Positions 18,671 to 27,589 of a stretch of DNA of 64,000 nt are shown piece by piece (positions within the stretch are counted from its first letter, which is position 1; every line of letters begins with the position of its first letter). Made by a program: the position numbers and the translations under genes. Source of the stretch: Pelomonas sp. Root1237 (GTDB lineage Bacteria; Pseudomonadota; Gammaproteobacteria; Burkholderiales; Burkholderiaceae_C); contig NZ_LMDK01000012.1 of NCBI RefSeq assembly GCF_001425055.1, positions 271,337 to 335,336 of the forward strand, in the 5' to 3' direction. Below the pieces are notes generated by a model. The model was not told the DNA's origin and searched no databases. It was given only the letters and a program-made list of their open reading frames with translations.

Positions 18671-19771
18671 TCAGGCGGCGCCGATACCCGGGGTCATACC
18701 GGCAGCGGCAGTCTTTCTCGCCGAGACGAAATCCAGCATGCGGTTGATGCAGCCCTGCGCCTTCACGCGGATGGCTTCATCGACGTGGATCTGCGGCTCG
18801 CCGCTCTCCAGGCAGTCGACCAGGTTGGCCAGGCCGTTCATCGCCATCCAGGGGCAGTGGGCGCAGCTCTTGCACGTGGCGCTGTTGCCGGCCGTGGGCG
18901 CCTCAATCAGCAGCTTGCCCGGCGCCAGCTGGCGCATGCGGTGCAGGATGCCGTTGTCGGTGGCGACGATATAGGCGGGCGCCGTGCCTTCGACGACGGC
19001 CCTGATCAGCGCCGAGGTGGAGCCGACGACGTCGGCCTGCTCGACGACGCTCTTGGGTGATTCGGGGTGGACCAGGATCAGTGCACCCGGGTGCTGCTCG
19101 CGCAGCAGTTCCAGCTCCAGCCCCTTGAACTCGTCGTGGACGATGCAAGCGCCGTTCCACATCAGCATGTCGGCGCCGGTCTCTTCCTGGATGTAGCGGC
19201 CCAGATGCCGGTCCGGCGCCCAGAGGATCTTCTGGCCCCTGGCATGCAGGTCGGCCACGATCTCCAGCGCGCAGGAGCTGGTCACCATCCAGTCGGCACG
19301 GGCCTTCACGGCGGCGCTGGTGTTGGCGTAGACGACGACCTGGCGGTCCGGGTGGGCGTCGCAGAAGGCGGCGAATTCGTCCTCGGGGCAGCCCAGGTCC
19401 AGCGAGCAGGTGGCGTCCAGGTCGGGCATCAGCACACGCTTCTCGGGGCTGAGGATCTTGGCCGTCTCACCCATGAAGCGCACGCCGGCCACGACCAGGG
19501 TTTGTGCAGCGTGGTCGCGGCCGAAACGGGCCATCTCCAGCGAGTCGGACACGATGCCGCCGGTCTCCAGCGCCAGGTCCTGCAGCGCGCCGTCGACGTA
19601 GTAGTGGGCAACGAGGACGGCGTTGTGTTTTTGAAGCAGGGCCTTGGCGCGCTCGGTCAGCGCGCTGCGCTCGGGCGCTGTCAGCGGTGTGGGCACCTTG
19701 GCCCAGGCGTGGGCCGTCGAGCAGCTGCCGGTGGCATCCTGCTTGGTGAAATCGAACAAGACTTGATCCAT
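18671..19771 (-). CDS. nadA: Quinolinate synthase A
   Basis: Iron-sulfur enzyme that condenses iminoaspartate with dihydroxyacetone phosphate to form quinolinate in NAD biosynthesis, 366 residues. Cluster ligands are seen in [10 protein letters not shown], in SSCALEI and in the C-terminal CKSCAHCPW (CXXCXXC). Substrate-binding stretches include [13 protein letters not shown] at about residues 52-64 and GETAKIL. The start at ATG 19771 lacks a strong ribosome site. nadB and nadC are not in the window. It follows the LytTR regulator gene on the same strand by 23 bases and may be read together with it. Confidence 0.96.
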   Translation of the reverse strand: MDQVLFDFTKQDATGSCSTAHAWAKVPTPLTAPERSALTERAKALLQKHNAVLVAHYYVDGALQDLALETGGIVSDSLEMARFGRDHAAQTLVVAGVRFMGETAKILSPEKRVLMPDLDATCSLDLGCPEDEFAAFCDAHPDRQVVVYANTSAAVKARADWMVTSSCALEIVADLHARGQKILWAPDRHLGRYIQEETGADMLMWNGACIVHDEFKGLELELLREQHPGALILVHPESPKSVVEQADVVGSTSALIRAVVEGTAPAYIVATDNGILHRMRQLAPGKLLIEAPTAGNSATCKSCAHCPWMAMNGLANLVDCLESGEPQIHVDEAIRVKAQGCINRMLDFVSARKTAAAGMTPGIGAA

Positions 19772-19794
19772 GCCGAATCGTAGCCCGCCCGGGT

Positions 19795-20568
19795 TTACCC
19801 CTCCAGCCACTGGCGAAAAGCCGCGGCGCGCTCCTGGCTGATCAGCAGCTCGCCGTCCAGGGCCGGGCTGAGGGCGAGCTTCAGCCTTCCCTTGCCGGCG
19901 GGCGCAAAGCGTTGCACGGCGCCCGCGGCCACCAACAGCTGGCGGTTGGCGCGAAAGAAGCGCTGCGGCCCGAGCTCCTCCTCCAGCTCGCCCAAGGTGG
20001 GCTCGACCAGATAGCGCTCGCCGGCCTGGGTGACGGCGAAGCTGAGTTTGTCCACCGAGACGAAATAGGCGATGTCGGCCAGCTCCAGCGCGTGGAACTG
20101 CTGGCCGCCCTTGCGGCCGACGATGCGCTGGCGGCCGGCCGGGGGGCTCAGGCGCTGCAGCAGGCCGTCGAGCTGATGGTTCCAGCGCTCCTTGGCCTGG
20201 AGGTCGAAATGACTGCGCCATTGTTCGGCCTTGGCCAGGGCTTGGGCCAGCGCGGTGTCGGAGACGGGCTTGAGCAGATAGTCCACCGCCAGCGCCTGGA
20301 AGGCCTGCAGCGCGAACTGGTCATAGGCGGTCGTGAAGACCGTGGGCAGGGCCAGGCGGCGGTCGCGGAACAGCTCCAGCGACAGGCCGTCGGCGAGCTG
20401 AATGTCGAGCAGCAGCAGGTCGGGTGCGGGGTGGTCAGCGAGCCAGGCCAGCGTGCCTTGCACCGTGTCGCTGTGGCCCAGCACGCGGGCCTCAGGCGCG
20501 ACGCGGGCCAGCGTGGCGGTCAGGCGCTCGCGCGCCGGGGGCTCGTCTTCGGCAATGAAGATCTTCAT
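19795..20568 (-). CDS. LytTR-family response regulator
   Basis: DNA-binding response regulator of 257 residues. The receiver domain occupies residues 1-120, with acidic pair EDE at 7-9, the phosphoacceptor Asp in [11 protein letters not shown] at about 52-62, Thr/Tyr positions in [11 protein letters not shown] and Lys in DYLLKPVSD. The C-terminal LytTR domain spans about 150-250 ([29 protein letters not shown]). Its ATG overlaps the stop of the upstream sensor kinase gene (ATGA), so the two form a pair. The targets are unknown; nadA directly downstream is not known to be regulated this way. Confidence 0.92.
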   Translation of the reverse strand: MKIFIAEDEPPARERLTATLARVAPEARVLGHSDTVQGTLAWLADHPAPDLLLLDIQLADGLSLELFRDRRLALPTVFTTAYDQFALQAFQALAVDYLLKPVSDTALAQALAKAEQWRSHFDLQAKERWNHQLDGLLQRLSPPAGRQRIVGRKGGQQFHALELADIAYFVSVDKLSFAVTQAGERYLVEPTLGELEEELGPQRFFRANRQLLVAAGAVQRFAPAGKGRLKLALSPALDGELLISQERAAAFRQWLEG

Positions 20569-21641
20569 GGGCGGGCCAGCAGCGGAATGGAGACTTCGAA
20601 CACGCCAGCCTCGGCGCGGCGTTCCAGCGCGCGGCCGGCCAGCAGGCGGCAGCGCTCGTCGAGGTTGGCCAGGCCCAGGCCTGAGGAGGGCAGGGCGCTG
20701 CGGCGCGGCTGCAGCGCGTTGCGGGCGTGCACGCGGTCGCCGTCCAGCGTGAAGCTGACGGTCAGCGACTGCGCGGCGCTGGCCTCGTTGTGCTTGATGG
20801 CGTTCTCCAGCAGCGTCTGCAGCGCCAGCGGCGGGATCAGCCACGAGCCGGTTTGCAAGGCCGGGTCCAGCTCCAGTGGCATGGCGGCGCCAAAGCGCAG
20901 GGCCAGCAGGCGGTGGTAGTGGCGCAGGAAGGCGAGCTCCTCGTCCAGCGGCACGAGGTCGCGCTGGCGGCTGTCCAGCACATAGCGGTAGATCTCGGCC
21001 AGGGTGTCGCTGAACTCGCGGGCGCTCTTCGCGTCGCTCTCGATCAGATGGCCCAGGGTGTTCAGGCTGTTGAACAGGAAATGCGGGTCGACCTGAGCCT
21101 TCAGCGCGCCAAGCTCGGCCTGCGTGCGGGCGCGCTCCAGGCGCTCCACACGCAGCATGTCCGACTCGCGCTCGCGGATCAGAAACATGGTCTCGTAGGC
21201 ATGCGTCACGAACAGCACGCAGATGACGTTGGTGGCCACCACCAGCTTCAGCGCATTGGCGTCGACCGGCTGCCCAGCGACATGGAACCAGGCCCAGATG
21301 GCGGCCAGCGTCAGCGGTGCGGTGTAGAGCACATTGGCGCTGACCAGCATCAGGAGCTTGCGCAGCGGGTGGGCGAACCAGTTCAGGTGCTCGCGCTGCT
21401 TGAACAGCAGCCAGCGGTTGCCTGCCCAGATGGCAAAGGCCAGCGCGATGAAGCCGGCAAAGCCGACCCAGAAGCGCGCGTCGCCGGGGCCCAGTGGCCC
21501 ATAGAGCCCAGTCAGCCAGGGGATGGCCAGCCCGAAGGCGAGCGAACCGCCGGCCATCAGCAGCCGGTCATCCAGGCGCGCCTGCATCGGCGGGTTCGGC
21601 GGCGATTTGAGCGGCAGTTTGTCGGCTTTGGGCGTGCTCAT
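20565..21641 (-). CDS. LytS/AlgZ-type sensor histidine kinase
   Basis: Membrane sensor of 358 residues pairing with the LytTR regulator. Four hydrophobic segments lie between residues 27 and 150. A coiled linker follows (RERESDMLRVERLERARTQA), then the His_kinase domain with the phosphoacceptor motif KAQVDPHFLFNSLNTLGHLI and a HATPase domain with PPLALQTLLENAIKHNE and SGLGLANLDERCRLL. There is no recognised extracellular sensing domain, so the signal may be sensed within the membrane part. It diverges from the DUF1761 gene at 21726. Confidence 0.9.
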   Translation of the reverse strand: MSTPKADKLPLKSPPNPPMQARLDDRLLMAGGSLAFGLAIPWLTGLYGPLGPGDARFWVGFAGFIALAFAIWAGNRWLLFKQREHLNWFAHPLRKLLMLVSANVLYTAPLTLAAIWAWFHVAGQPVDANALKLVVATNVICVLFVTHAYETMFLIRERESDMLRVERLERARTQAELGALKAQVDPHFLFNSLNTLGHLIESDAKSAREFSDTLAEIYRYVLDSRQRDLVPLDEELAFLRHYHRLLALRFGAAMPLELDPALQTGSWLIPPLALQTLLENAIKHNEASAAQSLTVSFTLDGDRVHARNALQPRRSALPSSGLGLANLDERCRLLAGRALERRAEAGVFEVSIPLLARP

Positions 21642-21725
21642 CTTCGACTTCGGCGCGCGACCGCTGTTGCCGGGGACGGGAGCGCCTCAGCATCGCCGCA
21701 CCAACAACTTCAAGAGGGGTCTGCG

Positions 21726-22130
21726 ATGGACGCAGTGCAATTCAACTTCCCGGCGGTCATTGTGGCGGCCTTGTCGAGCTTCCTGATCGGCGGGCTCTGG
21801 TACTCGCCCATCCTGTTCGCCAAGGCCTGGATGGCCGAGGCGGGCCTGAGCGAGGCCCAGGCCAAGCAGGCCAGCCCGGCCAAGGTCTTCGGCCTGTCGG
21901 CGCTGGCCTCGCTGGTGATGGCCTTCAACCTGGCGGCCTTCCTCGGCGCCAAGGCGAGCCTGAGCTTCGGCCTGTTCGCCGGCTTGGCCACCGGCCTGGG
22001 CTGGGTGGCCATGAGCCTGGGCGTGATCTACCTGTTCGAGCAGCGCTCGCTCAAGCTCTGGCTCATCAACAGCGGCTACCAGGTGGTGGCCTACACGGTG
22101 ATGGGCGCCATCCTCGGCGCCTGGCATTGA
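21726..22130 (+). CDS. DUF1761 family membrane protein
   Basis: A 134-residue protein with four hydrophobic segments (about 8-28, 52-75, 80-102 and 110-130). The DUF1761 hallmark GLWYSPILFAKAWM stands at about residues 23-36. The function of this family is not known. AAGAGGGG lies six bases before the ATG. It stands alone between the divergent kinase gene and the convergent DUF3395-like gene. Confidence 0.85.
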   Translation: MDAVQFNFPAVIVAALSSFLIGGLWYSPILFAKAWMAEAGLSEAQAKQASPAKVFGLSALASLVMAFNLAAFLGAKASLSFGLFAGLATGLGWVAMSLGVIYLFEQRSLKLWLINSGYQVVAYTVMGAILGAWH

Positions 22131-22151
22131 AGCCGGATCGCTTGCGCCTTC

Positions 22152-23120
22152 CTAGGGCAGCCGCAGCCGGTCGCCTTCACCAACCCGCACCGTGTTCGGC
22201 GGCTCGCTGCCGAAGCGATAGGTCACGCTGAGCAGCTTGCGGCGGCCGGGCGCGGGGTCGAAGCCGAACAGCTCGTTGCGCACCTCGGTCTCGAAGCGGT
22301 CGCCGCGGACTTGGCCGCGCAGGGCCTGGGTCACGTCGGTCCAGCGGCCGTCGGCGCCGTAGCTGGCGCTGTCGATGACGAGTCGGCCGCTGCCGGGCCG
22401 CACCGGGCCCTGGTCGCCGCCGCCGCGGTGGTCGCGGCCCCAGTCGCCGCGGCCCCAGCCGACGAACTGGTTGCCGTCGATGGTGCCGTACTCGCGGTAC
22501 TCGAAGACGCGCTCCTGGCCGCCACGGTCGCGGGCAAAGATGCGCAGGATCTTGGTCTTTCCGGGAAACGGGTCAACACCGAAGAGTTCATTGGTCAACC
22601 GCACGCGTTGGTCGCGCCGCGCCAGTTCGCGCAGGCGGTCGGTGACGTCCACGTCGCGGCCATCGGCGCCATAGGTGGCGTAGAGGATGGTGAACTCGCC
22701 GTCGTCGTGGCGGTCGCCGCCCGGGCTGTTGCCGCCCCCTTGCCAACCGCCCGACCCGCCGGACTCGCCCCAGTTGCCGCGGCCCCAGCCGATGAACCTG
22801 TTGCCGTCGACCCAGTCGCGTTCACGGAATTCGAAGGTGCGTTCACGCCCCTGGCGGTCGCGGGCAAAGATGCGCAGCGTCTTGGTGCGCCCAGGCTCGG
22901 GGTCGACGCCGAAGAGGTCGTTGCTCAAGCGAAAGCGCCGGTCCTGGCGGGCCAGCTCGCGCAGGCGGCCGGTCACGTCCACGTGGTTGTGCTCGGTGCC
23001 GTAGCGGGCATGCAGGATGACGAACTCGCCGTCATCGTCGGCCCAGGCGGGCCCGGTGATGGCAGTGGCCAGGGCTGCACCCAGGCCCAGTGTCCATTGG
23101 CCCAATTGGCGGCGTTTCAT
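22152..23120 (-). CDS. Secreted protein with three tandem DUF3395-like units
   Basis: Exported protein of 322 residues with a signal peptide ending AWA at about residue 27. Three similar units follow, each about 80-90 residues. The shared frame is GEF-ILxAxYG, VDVTxRLRELAR, NDLFGVDPxPGxxKxLRIFARD and a closing I-GWGRGxWG. The third unit lacks that closing and ends in RVGEGDRLRLP like a classical DUF3395 domain. Gly/Ser/Asp-rich linkers separate units 1 and 2 and units 2 and 3. The function is unknown; DUF3395 is otherwise known from DnaJC11-like proteins. It is a paralogue of the adjacent upstream gene, likely through tandem duplication. Confidence 0.75.
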   Translation of the reverse strand: MKRRQLGQWTLGLGAALATAITGPAWADDDGEFVILHARYGTEHNHVDVTGRLRELARQDRRFRLSNDLFGVDPEPGRTKTLRIFARDRQGRERTFEFRERDWVDGNRFIGWGRGNWGESGGSGGWQGGGNSPGGDRHDDGEFTILYATYGADGRDVDVTDRLRELARRDQRVRLTNELFGVDPFPGKTKILRIFARDRGGQERVFEYREYGTIDGNQFVGWGRGDWGRDHRGGGDQGPVRPGSGRLVIDSASYGADGRWTDVTQALRGQVRGDRFETEVRNELFGFDPAPGRRKLLSVTYRFGSEPPNTVRVGEGDRLRLP

Positions 23121-23241
23121 GGCGATCCCCTCGTTGTTGGTCTTGGCCGGGCATGGTCGCACGGCCAAGGGTTCAACGCGAGGACGGCCCGGCGCGAGGA
23201 CGCCGGGCTTCGCCGGTTGTAAGGGCGGGTAAACCGCGCGA

Positions 23242-23919
23242 TCAGCGGCCCCAGTCGCCGCGGCGCCAACCAGTGAACTGGCTGCCATCCACCCAGCTGC
23301 CCTCGGCGTACGCGAAGCTGCGCTGCTGGCCATTGGGGTCGCGCGCAATGATGATCAACCGCTTGTCGCGGCCCGGGTCGGGGTCGACGCCGAAGGTGTC
23401 GTTGCCCATGCGGAAGCGCTCGTCGCGGCGTGCCAGTTCGCGCAGCCGCCCGGTCACGTCCACCTCGCGGCCGGGGGTGCCGTAGTTGGCGTGCAGGATG
23501 GTGTAGCTGCCGTCATCGTGGCGGTCGCGATAGGGGTTGCCGGCCCAGCCACCGTTGTAGTTCGGTTCGCCCCAGCGGCCCGCGCCCCAGGCGGTGAATT
23601 GCCCGCCGTCAATCCATGCGCGCTCGGGGTAGTCAAAGCGGCGTTCGCGGCCTTGGCTGTCGCGGGCGTAGATGCGCAGGTATTTGTCGCGGCCGGGGTC
23701 GGGGTCCACGCCGAACAGGTCGTTGGTCAGCCGCACGCGGCGGTCACGGCGGGCCAGCTGGCGCAGCTGGTCGGTCACATCGACATGGTTGCGGTCCGTG
23801 CCGTAGCGAGCTTGCAGGATGACGAACTCGCCGTCGTCATCGCCGCGCTGTGCCAGAGCGGGCAACGAGAGCCCGGCCAGCAAGGTGGCCGCGCCGAGAA
23901 CGTAGTGGCGTCGAATCAT
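23242..23919 (-). CDS. Secreted protein with two tandem DUF3395-like units
   Basis: Exported protein of 225 residues, with a signal peptide ending ALA at about residue 23. Two units of the same kind as in the downstream gene follow: YGTDRNHVDVTDQLRQLAR to WGAGRWG, then YGTPGREVDVTGRLRELAR to WRRGDWGR, joined by a glycine- and asparagine-rich linker. The ATG at 23919 has GGAG 11 bases upstream. Together with the next gene the locus holds five units. The sigma-70-family gene 97 bases upstream on the same strand could control them (inferred from position only). Confidence 0.75.
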   Translation of the reverse strand: MIRRHYVLGAATLLAGLSLPALAQRGDDDGEFVILQARYGTDRNHVDVTDQLRQLARRDRRVRLTNDLFGVDPDPGRDKYLRIYARDSQGRERRFDYPERAWIDGGQFTAWGAGRWGEPNYNGGWAGNPYRDRHDDGSYTILHANYGTPGREVDVTGRLRELARRDERFRMGNDTFGVDPDPGRDKRLIIIARDPNGQQRSFAYAEGSWVDGSQFTGWRRGDWGR

Positions 23920-24015
23920 GGTGTCTGTCTCCGAAGTTATGGAGGCAACCATGCTTGCACTGCCACTGCGGCGCTCAAGTCGGATAGGAGGAAGTCCCGC
24001 TGCGGGCGGCCACCG

Positions 24016-24552
24016 TCAGACGCCGGCCGGTTTCCCGCCCAACAGGTACTCCCGCGCCAGTGCCCGGGCGCGATGCAACCGGCTCTTCACGTTCGGCCGC
24101 GTGAGGCCGGTGCGGGCGGCGATTTCCTCGATGGTCAGCTCCTCAAGGTCGCGCAGCAGCATGACCTCGAGGTAGTGGGACGGCAGCGACTCCAGCGCCG
24201 CCACCAGTTCCCGCCGCAGGCCCACTTCGTCGCGCACGACCAGCCACTGCTCCAGCTTTTCCTCGTCATACGGGTCATAGCGCAGCGTGAGCCGGCCCAG
24301 GCGCCGGCATTCGCGCTGCACCAGGCGGATCAACCAGCCCGAGAAAGCCGCCAGCACGCGCAGCGACGGCAGCTTGCGGCTGACGATGAGCAGGGCCTCC
24401 TGCACCGCGTCATCGACGTCGCTGAGCAGGCAGTGCTGCTGGGCATAACGGCGGACGTCGGGCCGGGAGATCTTCAGCAATTGCTCCAGTGCCCGCGGAT
24501 CGCCGCCGTGCGCGGCCGCGAGCAGGGGCTGGTGTTGTGGGGCCAGGGCCAT
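24016..24552 (-). CDS. Sigma-70 family (ECF-type) RNA polymerase sigma factor
   Basis: A 178-residue factor with sigma region 2 at about 15-75 (DVDDAVQEALLIVSRKLPSL) and region 4 at about 115-170 (ALESLPSHYLEVMLLRD, then the helix-turn-helix EEIAARTGLTRPNVKSRLHR). There is no region 1 or 3, as in extracytoplasmic-function factors. It begins 18 bases after the stop of a small DUF2892 membrane protein and precedes the two DUF3395-like genes. No typical anti-sigma gene is adjacent; the small membrane protein upstream is a possible but unproven partner. Confidence 0.88.
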   Translation of the reverse strand: MALAPQHQPLLAAAHGGDPRALEQLLKISRPDVRRYAQQHCLLSDVDDAVQEALLIVSRKLPSLRVLAAFSGWLIRLVQRECRRLGRLTLRYDPYDEEKLEQWLVVRDEVGLRRELVAALESLPSHYLEVMLLRDLEELTIEEIAARTGLTRPNVKSRLHRARALAREYLLGGKPAGV

Positions 24553-24570
24553 GTCAGTGCTGCCCGGCTG

Positions 24571-24768
24571 CTACTTCAACTTGCGGCCAATCATGGCGCA
24601 AGCCGGGCAGAAACCGAACAGCCCGGATGCCACCAACCCGGCCGCCCCGCCAGCCACCAGCCAGCCGCCCATGCCGCCCAACAGCAGCAGCCCCAGGGCC
24701 GCGGCCACCAGGCCCGCCGCCACGCGCACGGCGCGCTCGCCGTTCGGAACGTTTTTCACATAGATCAT
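24571..24768 (-). CDS. DUF2892 (YgaP-type) small membrane protein
   Basis: A 65-residue inner-membrane protein with two hydrophobic segments (about 17-32 and 35-52). It starts MIYVKNVPNGERAVRVAAG, typical of DUF2892. It ends GFCPACAMIGRKLK; the CPAC pair could bind metal or form a disulfide, as in the membrane part of YgaP-like rhodanese proteins. It lies directly upstream of the sigma factor gene on the same strand, so the two are probably cotranscribed. The family function is unknown. Confidence 0.82.
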   Translation of the reverse strand: MIYVKNVPNGERAVRVAAGLVAAALGLLLLGGMGGWLVAGGAAGLVASGLFGFCPACAMIGRKLK

Positions 24769-24898
24769 GGTTCGACTCTCAAGTGTTCGAGGACAGCCCT
24801 CGGTCACTAAGAGGGAGCCAGGTCGCGATCGGATTCGCGGCCGGTCAAAAATATTTTGTCCTGGCGGACCCTGACAGATGCTCGCGCAGCGCTGGCCG

Positions 24899-26056
24899 CT
24901 AGCGCAGGAAGTCCATGGCACCGTACTCCCAGCCCCATGGCACGCCGGTCTCGCCGAGGATGAAGCGCACGAGCTGCGGAAAGGCCCGCTCGGCGCGCAC
25001 GTCGTTGGCCAGGATGACGACGCAGCGCCTGCTCGGTTTCACGCAGACCCAGGTGTTGCCGGTGCTGTCGTCATGGCCGCCCTTGTAGAAGCCCGGCCCC
25101 TGCGGGCCTTCAAAGACGATGACGCCCAGACCTGCGGTGAGGTCGGCTCGGCGCCTGGCCGGTGGCAGTTCGGGTTGCAATGTCGGGAACTGGGTGGCCG
25201 TCGTGATGGGCAACTGGGGCGCCGTCAGCGCGGCGGCACTCTCGGCCGACAGGCCGACGCCGCGGACGTAGCCGGACGCCATGCGGGCCATGTCGGCAAT
25301 GGTCGTGTCCATGGAACCGGCCACGCGCACCTTGCTGCGTTCGGCGTGCGGCACCACGCGGCCGTCGGCCGTCCAGCCGTCGGCCAGGTTGGGCCTGAAG
25401 TCGGCGCGCCACTTCAGGCTGGTGCGTGTCATGCTAAACGGCGTGAACACGCGGCGCTGCACCTCGGCGCCCACGTCCAGACCCAGGCCGCGCTCCAGCA
25501 CGAACTGCAGCAGGATGAGCCCTTCGCCGGAGTACGCGTAGCGTGAGCCGGGGTCGAAGTGAATGCGCAGCCGGCGGTCGGGCTCCAGGAAGGCGAAGTT
25601 GGCGAAGCCGCTGCTGTGCGTCAGCAGCATGCGAGCGGTCAGCTGGCGCCAGCGGTTGTCGCCCGCCAAGTGCTGCCACGAATAGGGCGTCAAGAAGCCG
25701 GCGTACTCCGGCAGCGGCCGGTCCAGGTAGCCTGCCAGTGGCCGGTCCAAATCGAGTTTTCCCTCCTCGACCAGCTGCATGGCCCAGTAGGCGAACACCG
25801 CCTTGGTCAACGAGGCGCCGTACATGACGGTGTCGGTCAGCAGCGGCTCGCCCGCCGCATTGCGCTTGCCGTAGGCGCCGACATGCACGACCTGGCCGTC
25901 GTCGATGACGGCCACGGCCAGGCCCTGGGCCTGGCTGGTGGCCATCAGCCGCGCGGCCTCGGCGTCGATGGCGTCGCTGCGCGGTATCCCGGGCGGGGCG
26001 GCCGCGGCCAGCAGGGGCAGGGCGATCAGCAAAGCGGCAAGACGGGCAGAGCGCAT
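24899..26056 (-). CDS. Serine hydrolase, beta-lactamase class C-like
   Basis: Secreted hydrolase of 385 residues, with a signal peptide ending near residue 20 (LPLLAAAA). The catalytic SXXK motif is S82-L-T-K85 in YGASLTKAVF. The second motif is Y175-S-G rather than Y-x-N, as in many EstB/penicillin-binding-like esterases. The third is KGGH near residue 340. It could be an esterase, D-aminopeptidase or cell-wall-related enzyme; beta-lactam resistance should not be inferred. An AGGAGG six bases before the ATG at 26056 fixes the start. It is divergent from the GNAT gene. Confidence 0.85.
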   Translation of the reverse strand: MRSARLAALLIALPLLAAAAPPGIPRSDAIDAEAARLMATSQAQGLAVAVIDDGQVVHVGAYGKRNAAGEPLLTDTVMYGASLTKAVFAYWAMQLVEEGKLDLDRPLAGYLDRPLPEYAGFLTPYSWQHLAGDNRWRQLTARMLLTHSSGFANFAFLEPDRRLRIHFDPGSRYAYSGEGLILLQFVLERGLGLDVGAEVQRRVFTPFSMTRTSLKWRADFRPNLADGWTADGRVVPHAERSKVRVAGSMDTTIADMARMASGYVRGVGLSAESAAALTAPQLPITTATQFPTLQPELPPARRRADLTAGLGVIVFEGPQGPGFYKGGHDDSTGNTWVCVKPSRRCVVILANDVRAERAFPQLVRFILGETGVPWGWEYGAMDFLR

Positions 26057-26152
26057 GGTTCCTCCTGGGCGCCAGCCTAACGGCACCCGCGGGCGCGTGG
26101 CGAGGCCGCCGCCGCTGCTGTTGTAATCGGTGCGCCATCTTTGCTGCCGCCC

Positions 26153-26674
26153 ATGAACCTGCTCGAACTGATTGCCCCCACCCCCGACGTCGCCGACGAG
26201 CTGCTGCGCTTCGAAACGGACAACCGCGCCTTCTTCGAGACCCGCATCAACTCACGGCCGCCCGGCTTCTACTCACACGAGGGCGTTGGTGCCGCCATTG
26301 CGCTGGCCGAGCGCGAGGCTGCCGAGGACAAGGGCTACCAGTTCCTCGTGCGTACCGTGGCCGGCGAGCTGGTGGGCCGCGTGAACCTGATCGGCGTGAA
26401 GCGTGCTCATTTTCAGATGGCTGAGCTGGGCTATCGCATGGCCGAGTCGGCCTGCGGCCGGGGCTATGCCAGCGAGGCCGTCCGGCTGGTGCTGGCCAAG
26501 GCCTTTGGCGAGCTGGGCTTGATGCGCGTGGAGGCCAACGCACGCGTCGGCAACGGCGGCTCGGTGAAGGTGCTGCTGCGCAATGGCTTTCGCCAGTTCG
26601 GCCATTCGCTGCGCAGCTTCGAGCTCGGCGGCGTCTGGCACGACCGGCTTCACTTCGAGCGGCACGCCGACTAA
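26153..26674 (+). CDS. GNAT family N-acetyltransferase (RimJ/RimL-like)
   Basis: A 173-residue acetyl-CoA-dependent acetyltransferase. The core shows ELVGRVNLIGVKRAHFQMAE at about 70-90, the acetyl-CoA-binding loop ACGRGYASEAVRLVLAKAF at about 102-120 and VLLRNGFRQFGHSLRSF at about 142-158. The pattern is that of the RimJ/RimL branch, which acetylates protein N-termini or small molecules; the substrate is unknown. I chose the ATG at 26153 over a TTG four codons upstream. The 3' end overlaps the opposing DUF2785 gene by four bases. Confidence 0.88.
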   Translation: MNLLELIAPTPDVADELLRFETDNRAFFETRINSRPPGFYSHEGVGAAIALAEREAAEDKGYQFLVRTVAGELVGRVNLIGVKRAHFQMAELGYRMAESACGRGYASEAVRLVLAKAFGELGLMRVEANARVGNGGSVKVLLRNGFRQFGHSLRSFELGGVWHDRLHFERHAD

Positions 26675-27531
26675 GGCAGGCGGCGTAGCGTCTTCTGCAG
26701 CGGCACCAAAAGCCGTTCGCGCTGGGCGGCGTCGGTGACGTCCAGCACGCCGGCCAGCAGCGGCCACAGGAACTCCCGCAGATTGTGCAGATCGATCAGC
26801 GCGGTCTCGTCCCAGGCTTTGGCTGCCTTCAACGGCTGCAGCAGCCGGTCCAGCCAGGCCTGCACGGCGGCTTCGTCGGGTTGGAGCCTGAGCTGCAATT
26901 GCAACGCGGCGCGCGCCAGGCGCTGGCCCTCGCCGAAGCGGTAGGCATGCCCGTGGTCGGCCAGCACCTGGCTGCTGACGGCGTCCAGAAGTTGTTGGCG
27001 CTGCGCCGCGCTCAGCGCCTCGTTCATGCCGAGCTGCAGGGCCAAATCGGCACCGTGGGCCACGCCGTGGCGCCAGCCCTCGCCGGGGGTGAAGCCGCGG
27101 TAGTCGCGCACGCTGCTGAGGAAGCGTGCGGCATGCACGACGAGCTCGCCGCGCTGCTCGGTGGTCATGAAGGGCTTGAGGCGGTCGGCCCGTGCCACTT
27201 CGGCGAGAGTCAGCACCGCAAAGGGCTGGTGCACGCCGGCGCCATCGGGCTTGGCGTCCAGCACGGCGACGAGGTCGGTGCGCATGCGCTGCAGTGTGGC
27301 GGCTTCCAGCTTGCCGCCGCGCGCCCATGCGGAGAGCTGCTCGAAGGCAATGTCGTCGCGCAGCTGGAAGTCGGGATGTCCCAGGCAGGGTAGCAGAGCG
27401 ATGGCCTGCTGCTGGATGCGCGCTGGGTCGGTTTCGGTCTTCAAGTCGACGGGCGGCGCGCAGGTCTGGGCGGCGACGCCCACGCTCAGCGTGGACAGCA
27501 ACAGGCAGATGCGGACGGACGCGGTCTTCAT
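26671..27531 (-). CDS. DUF2785 domain protein, secreted
   Basis: A 286-residue protein with an N-terminal signal peptide (ICLLLSTLSVGVAAQ). The body is helical, with the DUF2785 core FLSSVRDYRGFTPGEGWRHG at about residues 137-156, followed by VAHGADLALQLGMN. The family has no known function. I took the ATG at 27531 since the next 23 upstream codons lack a signal-like pattern. It is divergent from the DUF4440-like gene; the start codons are about 60 bases apart, so both promoters must lie in that short space. Confidence 0.82.
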   Translation of the reverse strand: MKTASVRICLLLSTLSVGVAAQTCAPPVDLKTETDPARIQQQAIALLPCLGHPDFQLRDDIAFEQLSAWARGGKLEAATLQRMRTDLVAVLDAKPDGAGVHQPFAVLTLAEVARADRLKPFMTTEQRGELVVHAARFLSSVRDYRGFTPGEGWRHGVAHGADLALQLGMNEALSAAQRQQLLDAVSSQVLADHGHAYRFGEGQRLARAALQLQLRLQPDEAAVQAWLDRLLQPLKAAKAWDETALIDLHNLREFLWPLLAGVLDVTDAAQRERLLVPLQKTLRRLP

Positions 27532-27589
27532 GGAGGCACAGTAGCGCACGATGTGGCCCGCGGGCGAAAAGTCACCGCTGCTGACGACA

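Noticed and set aside
24899..26056. Antibiotic-resistance beta-lactamase call for the serine hydrolase
   Set aside because: The second motif is Y-S-G instead of Y-x-N and the third is KGGH. This pattern is common in esterase-like relatives, so resistance cannot be claimed.
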